In this document: one piece after another, positions 47,442 through 56,507 of the stretch | Layout of the letters: each line of letters opens with the position of its first letter | Numbering within the stretch: the stretch's first letter is position 1 | DNA from: Syntrophotalea acetylenica | Lineage (GTDB): Bacteria; Desulfobacterota; Desulfuromonadia; Desulfuromonadales; Syntrophotaleaceae | Direction of reading: 5' to 3' | NCBI RefSeq assembly: GCF_001888165.1 | Contig: NZ_CP015455.1 | Span: 186,001 to 250,000 of the forward strand | DNA length: 64,000 bases | Program-made: the position numbers and the translations under genes | The notes under the pieces: generated by a model | What the model was told of the DNA's origin: nothing | Seen by the model: the letters and a program-made list of their open reading frames with translations, nothing else | The model's database searches: none

Positions 47442-48323
47442 ATGATTTCTGAAAAGGTCAACAGTTCCATTCTGTCGGAGACGATCGATCAAATCCGTTC
47501 GGTGCTTGGCGAGGAGATGGCGTCCATAACCGTGGAAAGGGTCGTCATAGGGTTGTTTTTCACGGGCGTCAAGCTTTCCAACGGGTCGGGCGGCATCTGT
47601 TTTACCCCTGTCAAGGAGATCCCCGAAGCGGTGTGTTGTCCCAGTTCGGCGCGCGCCATGCCGAATTCCGGCAAGCTGAAGGGCCAGCCGGTTTCCTCCT
47701 ATCTGGATAAACTCGCCGAAAACAGGCCCTTGGAAAAAGCCATGAGCATTGCGGTGCTCAATGCCCTGTCGGCCACCTGCTGGCGCAAGCGGTTTCCCCA
47801 GGATTACACCTTCGAACTCGGGGCCGACCCCGTGGACAAGGTGGCCATTCCCGACGGTGCCCGGGCAGTGGTCATCGGGGCGCTGGTCCCCTATCTGAAG
47901 ATGCTCAAGGAACGCAAACAGCCTTTTCATATTCTCGAAAAGGATCCACGCACCCTCAAGGCCGATGAACTGCCCTATTTCGTGCCGCCGGAAAAAGCGC
48001 ACGAAGTCATTCCGCAGGCGGATCTGCTCATTATCACCGGCACCACCGTGCTCAACGATACGTTGGAAGGCATTCTGGCCCAGGTGAAGCCTGGCGCAGA
48101 GGTGATTCTGGTCGGACCCACCGCCAGCATGCTGCCGGATGCCTTTTTCCGACGCGGTGTCAAATCCATCGGCAGCATCACGGTGACGGATCCCGACAAG
48201 CTGCTCGATGTTCTGGCGGAAGCCGGCTCCGGATATCACTTTTACGGCAAGTCGGCGGAAAGGCTCGTGGTGCGTCGCGGTGAGGAGGATGCCGCCTTCG
48301 GGAGCCTGCCCTGCCACGGCTGA
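47442..48323 (+). CDS. DUF4213/DUF364 protein, putative heavy-metal chelation
   Basis: A 293-residue protein. The N-terminal part (residues about 8-95; VERVVIGLFFTGVKLSNGSGGICFTP) matches the DUF4213 enolase-like domain. The rest (ARAVVIGALVPYLKMLKERKQPFHILEKDP, DLLIITGTTVLNDTLEGIL, VILVGPTASMLPDAFFRRGV) is the Rossmann-like DUF364 domain, proposed from a structure to chelate metal. First gene of the operon after the operator; AGGAG sets ATG 47442 (frame open to 47307). Soluble, no signal. Cys residues in VCCPSSARAM and ATCWRK are possible metal ligands. Activity unknown. Confidence 0.82.
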   Translation: MISEKVNSSILSETIDQIRSVLGEEMASITVERVVIGLFFTGVKLSNGSGGICFTPVKEIPEAVCCPSSARAMPNSGKLKGQPVSSYLDKLAENRPLEKAMSIAVLNALSATCWRKRFPQDYTFELGADPVDKVAIPDGARAVVIGALVPYLKMLKERKQPFHILEKDPRTLKADELPYFVPPEKAHEVIPQADLLIITGTTVLNDTLEGILAQVKPGAEVILVGPTASMLPDAFFRRGVKSIGSITVTDPDKLLDVLAEAGSGYHFYGKSAERLVVRRGEEDAAFGSLPCHG

Positions 48324-48411
48324 GTGGATGGAGCCCTGTGAAGATCGTGCGACGCCCAGAAGTTTTGGGATTGCGGGACCACCGGCGGCGGTAATTTTGT
48401 GAAGGACGGAT

Positions 48412-49470
48412 ATGAAAAACAGTCTATGGATGATCTTTCCGCTGGTTCTTATCCTGATCGGGGTGTGCGCTCCGACACCGGGAGAGGCCGCCGGCAAAAA
48501 CCCCGGCGGCGGTTCCTCAAGCGCAAGGACGGTGATCGACAGCGCTGGCCGGGCCGTCAAAATCCCCTCGGCCATTCGCCGCGTCATCGTCACCTGCTAC
48601 GGTGGCGCGGCTCACGAGGTTTCAGTTCTGGGCGGGGCGGACAAGATCGTGGCACAACCGTCAGACCGAACTTTCCGGCAGTTTCATCGGATGTATCCCG
48701 CTCTCGACGGCGCCTGCGATGCCGGGTCTTTCGATAATATCAACCTCGAGAAAATTCTGTCCCTGAAGCCGGATATGGTCATCGCGGGGGTGGTTTCGCC
48801 CCAGGGCAACGAAAAAATCGAAAGCCTTGGCATCCCGGTTTTCATGGTCGCGGTAGGCCGTGCCGACATCCCGACGCTGCTGAGGGAGTTCCGCGCGATG
48901 GGTACGCTGCTCGGGGCCGAGGAAAAGGCTGCGGAGCTTGTCTCCTATTGGCGGCGGACGTTGAACCTGATTGAAGAGCGCGTGGCTACCGTGCCGGTGG
49001 CAAAGAGGAAAAGCGTGTTTTATACCTCGCACGGTGTCGCTTCGCCGCTCGTCACCGGCGGGCGCCATAGCTGGGGCCATCACTTCATCAGCGCCGGCGG
49101 AGGCATCAATGTGGCCGCCTCGCTGGGCTTTTCCCAGGAGCTTACGGTTGAACAGCTGTTGCTCTGGAATCCGGATGTCATTGTCGTTTCCAATACGCGA
49201 ACTGGTCAGAGTCCGGTATCTGCCATCCTGGCCAACCAGAAACTCAAGAAGGTCAAGGCCGTCAAAAAAGGTGCCGTGTATCCGTGCCCGGTCGGTGCGT
49301 TCTGGTGGGATCGGCCGTCTCCGGAGGCCATTCTCGGAATTTTGTGGTTGAGCATGAAGCTGTATCCGGAGGTTATGGAGGATATTGATCTGAGCCGTGA
49401 AGTGCGTTGCTTTTATCGCAAGTTCCATGGGTATGAGCTGACCGATGCGGAGCTTCAAAGCTTTTTTTGA
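48412..49470 (+). CDS. FecB/BtuF-type periplasmic binding protein 1
   Basis: A 352-residue cluster A-II (class III) substrate-binding protein. A signal peptide (MKNSLWMIFPLVLILIGVCA) is followed by TVIDSAGRAVKIPSAIRRVIV, the opening strand of siderophore/B12 binding proteins, then INLEKILSLKPDMVIAG, RHSWGHHFISAGGGINVA and LLLWNPDVIVVSN. Such proteins deliver metal chelates, haem, cobalamin or oxyanions to FecCD-type permeases. No permease is next to it; the FecCD and ATPase genes at 59629-61525 probably serve both this and the second binding protein. AAGGA precedes the ATG. Confidence 0.85.
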   Translation: MKNSLWMIFPLVLILIGVCAPTPGEAAGKNPGGGSSSARTVIDSAGRAVKIPSAIRRVIVTCYGGAAHEVSVLGGADKIVAQPSDRTFRQFHRMYPALDGACDAGSFDNINLEKILSLKPDMVIAGVVSPQGNEKIESLGIPVFMVAVGRADIPTLLREFRAMGTLLGAEEKAAELVSYWRRTLNLIEERVATVPVAKRKSVFYTSHGVASPLVTGGRHSWGHHFISAGGGINVAASLGFSQELTVEQLLLWNPDVIVVSNTRTGQSPVSAILANQKLKKVKAVKKGAVYPCPVGAFWWDRPSPEAILGILWLSMKLYPEVMEDIDLSREVRCFYRKFHGYELTDAELQSFF

Positions 49471-49569
49471 GAGCACTGTTGTGAAATTTTGGTGATGAGT
49501 TTGGATGCAGGATGTTTTTTGTGGATGAATGCATGCGCGTGTATTGCCATTGGGCAAACAGGAGGGATC

Positions 49570-51799
49570 GTGAAATACCGCACAGTGAAAAAATGGAGAC
49601 TAAAGGAGGTCTGCTTATCGTTTGTGTTGACAAGCCTTTTGGTTAGCAGCGGAATTTGCGCCGGAGAAGAGATAACGCTTCCGGCCATAGAGGTGGAGGG
49701 GCAAAAAGAAGGGGAATTCGCCATTCAACCGGCCTGGTCGGCGATCGGCACAAAAGAACGGGTTGACCGTGGAACCATTGAAGTCCAGGGCGGCGCGGAA
49801 CAGATCAGCCCCTACAAGGCCATATCTCTGCAACCGGGCGTCGATATCACTTCCAAAGATGCCTTCGGTATGGAGATATCCCACCGCATTCGGGGCAAGT
49901 CGAACCGCAATGTCGGCGAGCTTCTGGAGGGATTGCCGCTCAAGGGGATCGGTCCAGGCGTCGGCCTGAGCACCATGGTCGATCTGGAAAATATTGAGGC
50001 CATTTCCCTGACCAAGGGGGCCGTTTCGGCGGACAGCGGGTTTGGTTACGGCAACGAAAGCGGCGTGGTCGATATGCATGTCCGGCGGCCGCTGGATTAT
50101 GCCCACGCCACCCTCACGCAGGGTTTCGGCAGTGAAGATTTCATGCGCAGCTATGCGCGCCTGGATACAGGCATTCTGGGGGCATTGCCCGCGGCTTTGT
50201 CTCCGCCTCTTATACGGATGCCGACAAATGGAAGGGCAAGGGCCAGTCACCGGATGCCCGCAAGAATTTCGCCTTTGGCCTGTCCGGCGCGGTACAAAAG
50301 TTCGAGGCGGAGGTGTACGGGATCTACAACGAAGACAATAAGCATGCTTATCGCGGGCTGTCCTACGAACAGACCAGAAATCTGTCCAGGTACAAGGATT
50401 TTGACTACAATACCAGGTTGACGGGCGACAGCTCGCAGGACATGTACTACTACGACTACAACAGGCAGAGCTTCGAAACCTATACGATTTTCGGAAAGCT
50501 GGGCATTCCTGTTACGCAAAATCTCAAGCTTACCGTCCGCCCCTATTATCTCAAGGACAAGGGACACAGCTATACCGGGAGCCAGAACAAGGTCATCGAC
50601 TGGATCGTCGATCACGATACCTACGGGGCCGTTTTCGAGCTGAGCCATGCCATCGACCAGGGCGTGATCAAGCTGGGCTACTGGTATCAGCAGGACGAAC
50701 CGCCCGGACCGCCGACCTCCAGAAAGTATCTGTCGACCGACGGGGAGTTTCTGTCCTGGGAAAGGCTGGTCAAGGGCAGCAACCACAAGTTCAAGAGTCC
50801 CTACCTGGCCGCGGAAAAAACCATCGGAAACGCCACGCTTGGCGCCGGCTTGAAATACCTGTGGATGACGTCGCCCGACTTTACCAGCTACGACACCACG
50901 GATCTCGGGGATGTCAGTTATTCGGAAGCCTTGTCCAGGGTCGGCGAAGACGATGTTCTCGTCGATGTGAAAGGCAAGACCTATGAGCTGTTTCTTCCCA
51001 GTGTAGGGGCCAGCTATGACTTCACACCCAACCTGTCCGTGCGGGCCAGCTATGGCAAGAATTACGAAACCCCTCAGTACAGTCTGGGATCGGCGATTAT
51101 CCAGTACTATAAAAAAGGCTTGACGGATGAGGAGCTCCAGGACGTCTGGCACAGCATCAAGCCGGAAGTCTCCCACAACTTCGATCTCGGCCTGAACTAT
51201 ACGCACGGATCATGGTTTGTCGCGCCGACCCTGTATTATTCCCTGGTCAAAAACGTCGCCCTGAACTGTTACGATCCCGAGCTGGCCTTCAGCTACTGGC
51301 AGAATGTCGGCGAGGCGCACGCCTACGGTGCTGAAATGGCCGTGGGCTACACCTTCAACCGCTACTTCAACACCTCTGTCTCCCTCAGCTACAACAGATA
51401 TGAATTTACCGAGGACGTTCAATCCTCCGGGGGACGACGATTCATGCCAAGGGACACCAGCTTCCCAACGTGCCGAAGTTCATGGCCAACTGGACGGCAA
51501 ACCTGGACATGAAGGGTTTCAGGTTCACCCCCACGGTTCGCTATCTGGGCAAACGCTACGCCGACGTGGAAAACGAATACAGCGTCAAATCCCATGTGGT
51601 GGTCGATCTGACCCTGAGCAGGCGCTTCAAACTTGCCGAAAGACGCGCAATTACGCTGGTCGCCTCCGTTACCAACCTGCTGGACGAGGACTATATTTCC
51701 ATTATATCGGCCGGTGATACCTCCATCGGGCGGGATGCGCCAACCTACTATCCAGGCGCGCCACGCACCTTTTTCGCTTCGCTCCAGTTCGACTTCTGA
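49570..51799 (+). CDS. TonB-dependent outer-membrane receptor 1 (two frameshifts)
   Basis: Three overlapping frames form one 743-residue receptor if one base is added to each of two five-G runs (50178-50182 and 51429-51433). The joints then read GGGIARGFVSASYTD and SSGGTTIHAKGHQLPN. GTG 49570 after AGGAGG begins a signal peptide (VCLSFVLTSLLVSSGICAG). The TonB box region is EEITLPAIEVEG. The plug has YKAISLQPGVDITSKDAFG and NRNVGELLEGLPLKG, and the barrel ends RTFFASLQFDF. It would import a chelate for binding protein 1. No substrate-specific motif seen. Confidence 0.82.
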
Positions 51800-51895
51800 G
51801 CCGGATCTTTAAAAGTCCTTCCATGGAGTCGGTTCGCCCAGGCATGCATGGCAGTGCCGGAAATAAACCAAACAATTCAGCAAAGGTAAAAGCAT

Positions 51896-52890
51896 ATGAT
51901 CAAAAAAGTCAGAATTGAAGAGGCCGTTGGCATGGTGCTTGGGCACGAGGTTGTGCGGATCACGCCGGGTGAAGGCGGGGTGCTGCCGTTTCAACGTGGG
52001 TACGTGGTGCGGGAAGAGGACATCCCCGGTTTCTCGAAATCGGCAAGGAGCATATCTATGTCGTCGAAGGGGATGAGCCGGATATTCATGAAAATGAAGC
52101 CGCCTTGCGTATCGCCCGGGCCACGGTGGGCGAGGGGTTGCGGGTCGATGGCGGGCGTGGCGGAGGCGCGCGGCTGAAGGCCGGTGCCACCGGCGTGCTG
52201 AAAATCAATGTTCCACTGCTGGACGAGATCAACGGGCTGGGCGATTTCGCCATCGGCACCCGCCACAACTGGACAGCCTGCAGAGAGGGGGAGTCTGTCG
52301 CCATGGTCAAGATCATGCCCCTGTATGTGCCCGAGGCCAAACTGTTAAGTGTGGAAAATCTGTGCCGCGACAAGGGCAGAATCCTGGATGTCCTGCCCTT
52401 CAGGATCCAAAAAGCCGGCGCGGTTATTACCGGCAGTGAGGTTTACAAGGGGCGGATCACGGACCGGTTCGCGGACGTTCTGGCGCGCAAGGTCGAGCCG
52501 TTCGGCGTGTCCCTGGCGCATGCCATCATCGTGCCCGACGATGTCGAGGCCATCGCTCGGGCCATATCGGAGCTGCACGCGGCAGGCTGCGAAGTCATCT
52601 TCGCCTGCAGCGGCATGTCCGTTGATCCCGATGATGTCACCATGGATGGCATCCGGGCGTCCGGAGCGGACGTCATCATGGAGGGGGTGCCGATGATGCC
52701 CAGCGCCATCCTCGGCCTGGCGATGTTGCGGAACGTGCCTGTGCTGGGTACGCCGGCAGGGGTGCTGCGCGGCGGCGTAACCGCTCTGGACGGGGTGCTG
52801 CCCATGATTTTTGCCGGAATGAAGCCGCGGGTGGCGGATATCATTGCGATGGGTCATGGCGGATTCTGTCTGGAAAAGTATGCATTCTGA
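51896..52890 (+). CDS. molybdopterin-binding (MoCF/MoeA-like) protein (frameshifted)
   Basis: Adding one base to the four-C run at 52024-52027 joins two frames into 331 residues, with VREEDIPRFLEIGKEHIYVVEG at the joint. Residues 1-80 (KKVRIEEAVGMVLGHEVVRITPGE) look like the MoeA N-terminal substrate-entry region. The C-terminal part is a MoCF domain: AGAVITGSEVYKGRITDRFADVL, IVPDDVEAIARAI, VIFACSGMSVDPDDVT and LGTPAGVLRGG, matching the molybdopterin-binding fold. It is shorter than MoeA. Such proteins bind molybdopterin or insert Mo/W, the main reason to suspect a Mo/W role for this island. Confidence 0.8.
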
Positions 52891-52962
52891 TCATGGCGCG
52901 GCACTGTTCCGGCCGAGCGCGTGCTTAGTCATAGGACCATAACTTGAAAGGTATTGCTGATC

Positions 52963-53985
52963 ATGACACACCAATTGATGAATCTGCCGGTGGCCGGGGA
53001 ATTGAAATTGCTGGATGATATCGCAGAAGGCTACAAAGCCTATCAGGTTCTGGCCCATGCCGTGGATCTGGGGCTGTTTGACTGGCTGGAGGGAAACCCT
53101 GGTTCGACCAGGGAAAATATCGGTGCGGCCATGAATATCAACGGCATGTTTATGCGCAGCTATCTGCAGGCGCTGGTGGACATGGGGCTGCTGTGCCATG
53201 GCGATGAGCGGTATCGCAACTCGGCTGCCGCGTCGGCCATGCTGGTCCGTTCAAGCCCTTCACGTCAAACCGAATGGTTCAGAAGCATTGCCGCGCCACG
53301 GTCCAGTTGGGCCCGGCTGGGCGACACCCTCAAGCGAGACCGGCCAGCGTCCGGCACATCACGGTCCGGTCCGGACCGGGACTTCCTGCAGGCTCTCGCT
53401 CAACGCTCCCTGCGCGGGGAACTGCAGGCCGTCACGCGCGCGGTCCGGGGATGGGAGGGGTTCGACGGATCCCGGCGACTGCTCGATCTCGGCGGTGGCC
53501 ACGGGCTTTACGCCATTGCGCTGTGTCAGGCCCAACCGCAATTGACCGCCACGGTGTTCGATCAGCCCCATGTTACGAATTTTACGCAGGAATATATTGA
53601 AGCCTACCAGCTGGCCGATCGGGTCGATGTCGCAAACGGGGATGTATCCGTCGATGATTTCGGCTCGGGGTATGACATCGTGCTGATTTCCCACTTGTTG
53701 TACAAGTTTCGCAAGGATCTGCCAGCAATTTTCCGGCGGGTTTGGCAAGCGCTCAATCCCGGCGGGCTGCTGGTGTCGAACCACTGGTTCTGCGCTCCCG
53801 GTTGCGGCATGCCCGCGGGCGGTCTCGTCGAATTGGATAAAAGCCTGCGGAGTTTCGGTCATCCGCTCTGTTATCCGGAGGCGTTTAATGCGGCGCTTGA
53901 TGCCTGTGGCTTCGTCCTTAAGAACGAACTTGCGGTACCCGGCATGTCGGGTGAAACAACGCTTCACCTGGCGGCAAAGCGTTAG
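52963..53985 (+). CDS. O-methyltransferase-family (type 2) protein
   Basis: A 340-residue SAM-dependent methyltransferase. An N-terminal winged-helix dimerisation domain (AYQVLAHAVDLGLFDWLEGNPGSTRENIGAAM) precedes the Rossmann domain, with motif I LLDLGGGHGLYAIALCQAQP and later VLISHLLYKFRKDLPAIFRRVWQALNPGGLLV. This is the small-molecule O-methyltransferase architecture (hydroxyneurosporene / acetylserotonin-type). In this context it may methylate a chelator or cofactor. ATG 52963 chosen over TTG 52954. Last gene of the first operon, ending three bases before repeat copy B. Confidence 0.8.
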   Translation: MTHQLMNLPVAGELKLLDDIAEGYKAYQVLAHAVDLGLFDWLEGNPGSTRENIGAAMNINGMFMRSYLQALVDMGLLCHGDERYRNSAAASAMLVRSSPSRQTEWFRSIAAPRSSWARLGDTLKRDRPASGTSRSGPDRDFLQALAQRSLRGELQAVTRAVRGWEGFDGSRRLLDLGGGHGLYAIALCQAQPQLTATVFDQPHVTNFTQEYIEAYQLADRVDVANGDVSVDDFGSGYDIVLISHLLYKFRKDLPAIFRRVWQALNPGGLLVSNHWFCAPGCGMPAGGLVELDKSLRSFGHPLCYPEAFNAALDACGFVLKNELAVPGMSGETTLHLAAKR

Positions 53986-53988
53986 CTG

Positions 53989-54164
53989 GTATCCATCCGG
54001 GAACTCCGGATGGATGCCGCGTGGTTTTCATATAGGGAACGAGCAATTTTTCGTTGTAGCAAGGAAATCAAGGGATTGCGCGGAGGCGTACATCGGTACG
54101 CCACACAAGCAAGCCTGCAGATTGACGCCGCCACGGCGGAAAAGGGCCGTTTCCGGATGAAAAC
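53989..54164. repeat. 176-bp dispersed MITE-like repeat, copy B
   Basis: Same length as copy A (7745-7920) and closely matching along its whole length, with scattered substitutions (for example GGGAACT for GGAAACT at the left end). It fills the gap between the convergent methyltransferase and regulator genes, touching the regulator's stop codon. The same terminal inverted repeats and internal GGCGTAC / GTACGCC hairpin are present. Confidence 0.85.
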
Positions 54165-55213
54165 TAGCCGAGTTCGCCGGTCTGGTGGTTGTCGTAGCCG
54201 GGCAGGCCGGAAAGCTGTTTCTGGTAGGCGGGGGATTGGATGACTTCGACCATGGCTCGCAGCCGCGGATCGTCCATCAAAGTCTTGAGAAAGCACAGGT
54301 CATAGGGTTCCATGCGCACCGAAAGAAAGTCGATCCCTTCTTCTTCGCAGACCAGGCGCACCGAAACGCCAGCCTGAGCAAAACCGTTGCGGATGCTCTG
54401 GGCAACGGTGCGATGGTCGCGGGCAAGGTATTGGGGCACGAGCAGTCCATGGGACAATTCGTCGAGAACCTGGCGCGCCCCGGAGCCCTGCTCCCGGCCG
54501 ATCCATCTGAGGTTGGCCTTCATGAGCGACTCGATATCCTGGCCGGCGAGGCCGGGGGCAAGTGCCAGGCCTTCCTCCCAGTTGGCCACCCGGATCAGGC
54601 AGAAATCCTCTCCCAGGATTTTAGCGGCAGTCTCGCGGTTTTCCTCGGGTGTGGCGGCGTTGGCCAGGTGAATGCCCGCCGCATGGACCAGGCCGGCGGC
54701 CAGCAGCTCCACGGCGGTACGACTGGAACGGGGCAGCACCAGCATGCGGAAGGGCGTCTGGCGCGCATATTCGCCTGCCAAAAGGCCTACCGCCGGATCA
54801 CAGCAGGCAACCACCAGGGTGCGGACCGGATCCGCAAAGGGGTGGTCGTGAAATTCTCCATCGCGCCATACGCCATCATGGGGCAGAATCCCGAGAGGAC
54901 TTGATTCCACCGGATAGATGAGTTGGCGTGACCCGATCATGGCCCGCCAGTAGCGGCAGGGATCCTGGGGCGGGGGCCAGGCCCATTGCGCGGACTCCTG
55001 GCCGCTGAGCACGAACAAATCCTCTACCCGGCAGTTAAACGCCGCGGCCAGCGCCAGCGCGGCGGCCGTGGACGGAATGAGGCGTCCGGCCTCGATAGCG
55101 CTGATGCCGGTGCGCGAGAGTCCGGCCCGGTCAGCCAGTTCCTGTTGCGACCAGCCCCGCTCATCCCGGGTTTTGCGGATCGTGTTATGCAGTACCAAAT
55201 TTTCTTTTGACAT
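54164..55213 (-). CDS. XRE helix-turn-helix regulator with PBP-like ligand domain
   Basis: A 349-residue regulator. Residues about 8-66 are an XRE helix-turn-helix (NTIRKTRDERGWSQQELADRAGLSRTGISAIEAGRLIPS). The rest resembles the PBP-like domain of PF12727 (RTLVVACCDPAVGLLAGEYA, LLAAGLVHAAGIHLANAAT, LRWIGREQGSGARQVLDELS), found with HTH domains and in MoeA-like proteins and thought to bind oxyanions such as molybdate or related ligands. Divergent from the second operon; TGACAT boxes overlap its start, suggesting autoregulation. ATG 55213 chosen; an in-frame start at 55249 would lengthen it by 12 residues. Confidence 0.85.
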   Translation of the reverse strand: MSKENLVLHNTIRKTRDERGWSQQELADRAGLSRTGISAIEAGRLIPSTAAALALAAAFNCRVEDLFVLSGQESAQWAWPPPQDPCRYWRAMIGSRQLIYPVESSPLGILPHDGVWRDGEFHDHPFADPVRTLVVACCDPAVGLLAGEYARQTPFRMLVLPRSSRTAVELLAAGLVHAAGIHLANAATPEENRETAAKILGEDFCLIRVANWEEGLALAPGLAGQDIESLMKANLRWIGREQGSGARQVLDELSHGLLVPQYLARDHRTVAQSIRNGFAQAGVSVRLVCEEEGIDFLSVRMEPYDLCFLKTLMDDPRLRAMVEVIQSPAYQKQLSGLPGYDNHQTGELG

Positions 55214-55243
55214 TATTATGTACCATATGACATTATCCTGCCA
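55208..55243. promoter_or_regulatory. degenerate operator boxes at the regulator start
   Basis: TGACATTATTATGTAC (55208-55223) and TGACATTATCCTGCCA (55228-55243) each keep the left half of the TGACAnnATnATGTCA palindrome, centres 20 bp apart. They overlap the ATG of the regulator gene, consistent with weak autoregulation. Confidence 0.5.
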
Positions 55244-55588
55244 TATCAAGGGTGGATGAGAAAAGTTCCCGTTCGGGCAACATAACTTAACCTCCCCGGT
55301 AAATCAACCTGGACCACTCTTTTCGCGCTTATTTCGTTCTCCGTCGGCGATGGACTCAGCGTAACCCGCATGACTTTATGCTCCGGGTATTGGCCATGCG
55401 CTCATTTCGTCCTCCGTTGCCAGCAGGTGCGATGAATTGGCGCATTTCCCCTCCGATACCGACGACTTGGCGTGGTCTTTCTTGTTCGGTGCGCATGCCG
55501 CCGGAATGTCCTGTGTCCGGTTCGGCGCGTTCTTACTGCGTTGGCCGCCGCGTTTTCCGATAGCGTGGCCGTAAAAACAGGACGCAAA
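55244..55588. other. divergent intergenic region with two diverged short repeats
   Basis: About 345 bases without a supportable gene. A 22-base block at 55325-55346 recurs at 55398-55419 with three differences, 73 bases apart. No promoter elements were clear enough to call. It separates the regulator gene from the second operon. Confidence 0.4.
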
Positions 55589-55604
55589 TGACATGATCGT
55601 GTCA
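55589..55604. promoter_or_regulatory. palindromic operator before the second metal operon
   Basis: TGACATGATCGTGTCA, the exact reverse complement of the 16-mer at 47297-47312, 44 bases before ATG 55649. An identical long palindrome before both operons is strong evidence for a shared regulator. Confidence 0.82.
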
Positions 55605-55648
55605 TTCGGATGCAACTGCAAACCTTTTTGATCCGGCAGCGGGGAGAT

Positions 55649-56458
55649 ATGGATATACGAAGCATCGACTGGAACGAAATCTGGAAGCAGCACAACCCTG
55701 AAGGTCGTGACGAGGAGCGAACCCGAATCTATTGGGACAACCGGGCGTCATCGTTTGCCACGGGCGTTGAAGACGATTTTTATGTCAACCAGTTTTTAAC
55801 GTTGATTGATCCCTGTCCCGAGTGGAGGGTGCTGGATGTCGGCTGTGCTTCGGGGACCCTCGCCATTCCGTTGGCCGGGCGGGTGCGGCAGGTTACGGGA
55901 GTGGATATTTCCGGGGCGATGCTCGATGGTCTGCGGGCTGGTTGTGAGAAAGGTGGCATCGGCAATGTCAAAACGGTTCGCGCATCCTGGACGGACGACT
56001 GGCGGGCGCTGGCTATCGAGCCTCACGATCTGGTCATCGCCTCGCGTTCCCTGATTGTGGCCGACCTGCGCCAGGCGATTGCAAAGCTCGACCGGTTCGC
56101 GCTGCGCCGCGTTTGCATTTCAACCCCGGTCGGCGACGGACCGCAGGACCCCGCCATGCTCGGAGCCGTGGGGCGCCGCCGCCGTGGTGGCGCGGATTAC
56201 ATCTATGTTTACAATCTGCTTTACCAGATGGGGCTGCAGGCCAATCTGCAATTTCTGACCTCCCGGGGACAAAGGACCTATCCGGACAAGGAGACGCTGT
56301 TTTTGAGAATGCGGGACAAGGTCGGAGAAATGCTGCCCCAGGAAGAAAAAGCCTTGCGCGACTATATCGACCACTCCTTTGTTCTGCGGGAGGGGCGCTG
56401 GCAGCGTCGTGAGCCGCGCAGCATCCGCTGGGCCGTCATGTGGTGGGATAAGGACTGA
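55649..56458 (+). CDS. class I SAM-dependent methyltransferase 1
   Basis: A 269-residue methyltransferase. Motif I VLDVGCASGTLAIPLAGRVRQVTGVDIS (residues about 62-90), then MLDGLRAGCEKGGIGNVKTV and HDLVIASRSLIVADLRQAI. The N-terminal DIRSIDWNEIWKQHN and the later REPRSIRWAVMWWDKD are extensions I do not recognise from well-known families. First gene of the second operon, 44 bases after the palindrome; GGGGAG before ATG 55649. Substrate unknown; a second methyltransferase is at 62123-62809. Confidence 0.8.
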   Translation: MDIRSIDWNEIWKQHNPEGRDEERTRIYWDNRASSFATGVEDDFYVNQFLTLIDPCPEWRVLDVGCASGTLAIPLAGRVRQVTGVDISGAMLDGLRAGCEKGGIGNVKTVRASWTDDWRALAIEPHDLVIASRSLIVADLRQAIAKLDRFALRRVCISTPVGDGPQDPAMLGAVGRRRRGGADYIYVYNLLYQMGLQANLQFLTSRGQRTYPDKETLFLRMRDKVGEMLPQEEKALRDYIDHSFVLREGRWQRREPRSIRWAVMWWDKD

Positions 56459-56507
56459 GCCAACATGATTTGTTTAAATGTGCTGTTTTTGCAGGAGGTC
56501 AGCGGAC

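Noticed and set aside
55376-55693. Minus-strand ORF of 105 codons between regulator and methyltransferase
   Set aside because: No domain, no start signal, and it overlaps both the operator and the true methyltransferase start on the other strand.
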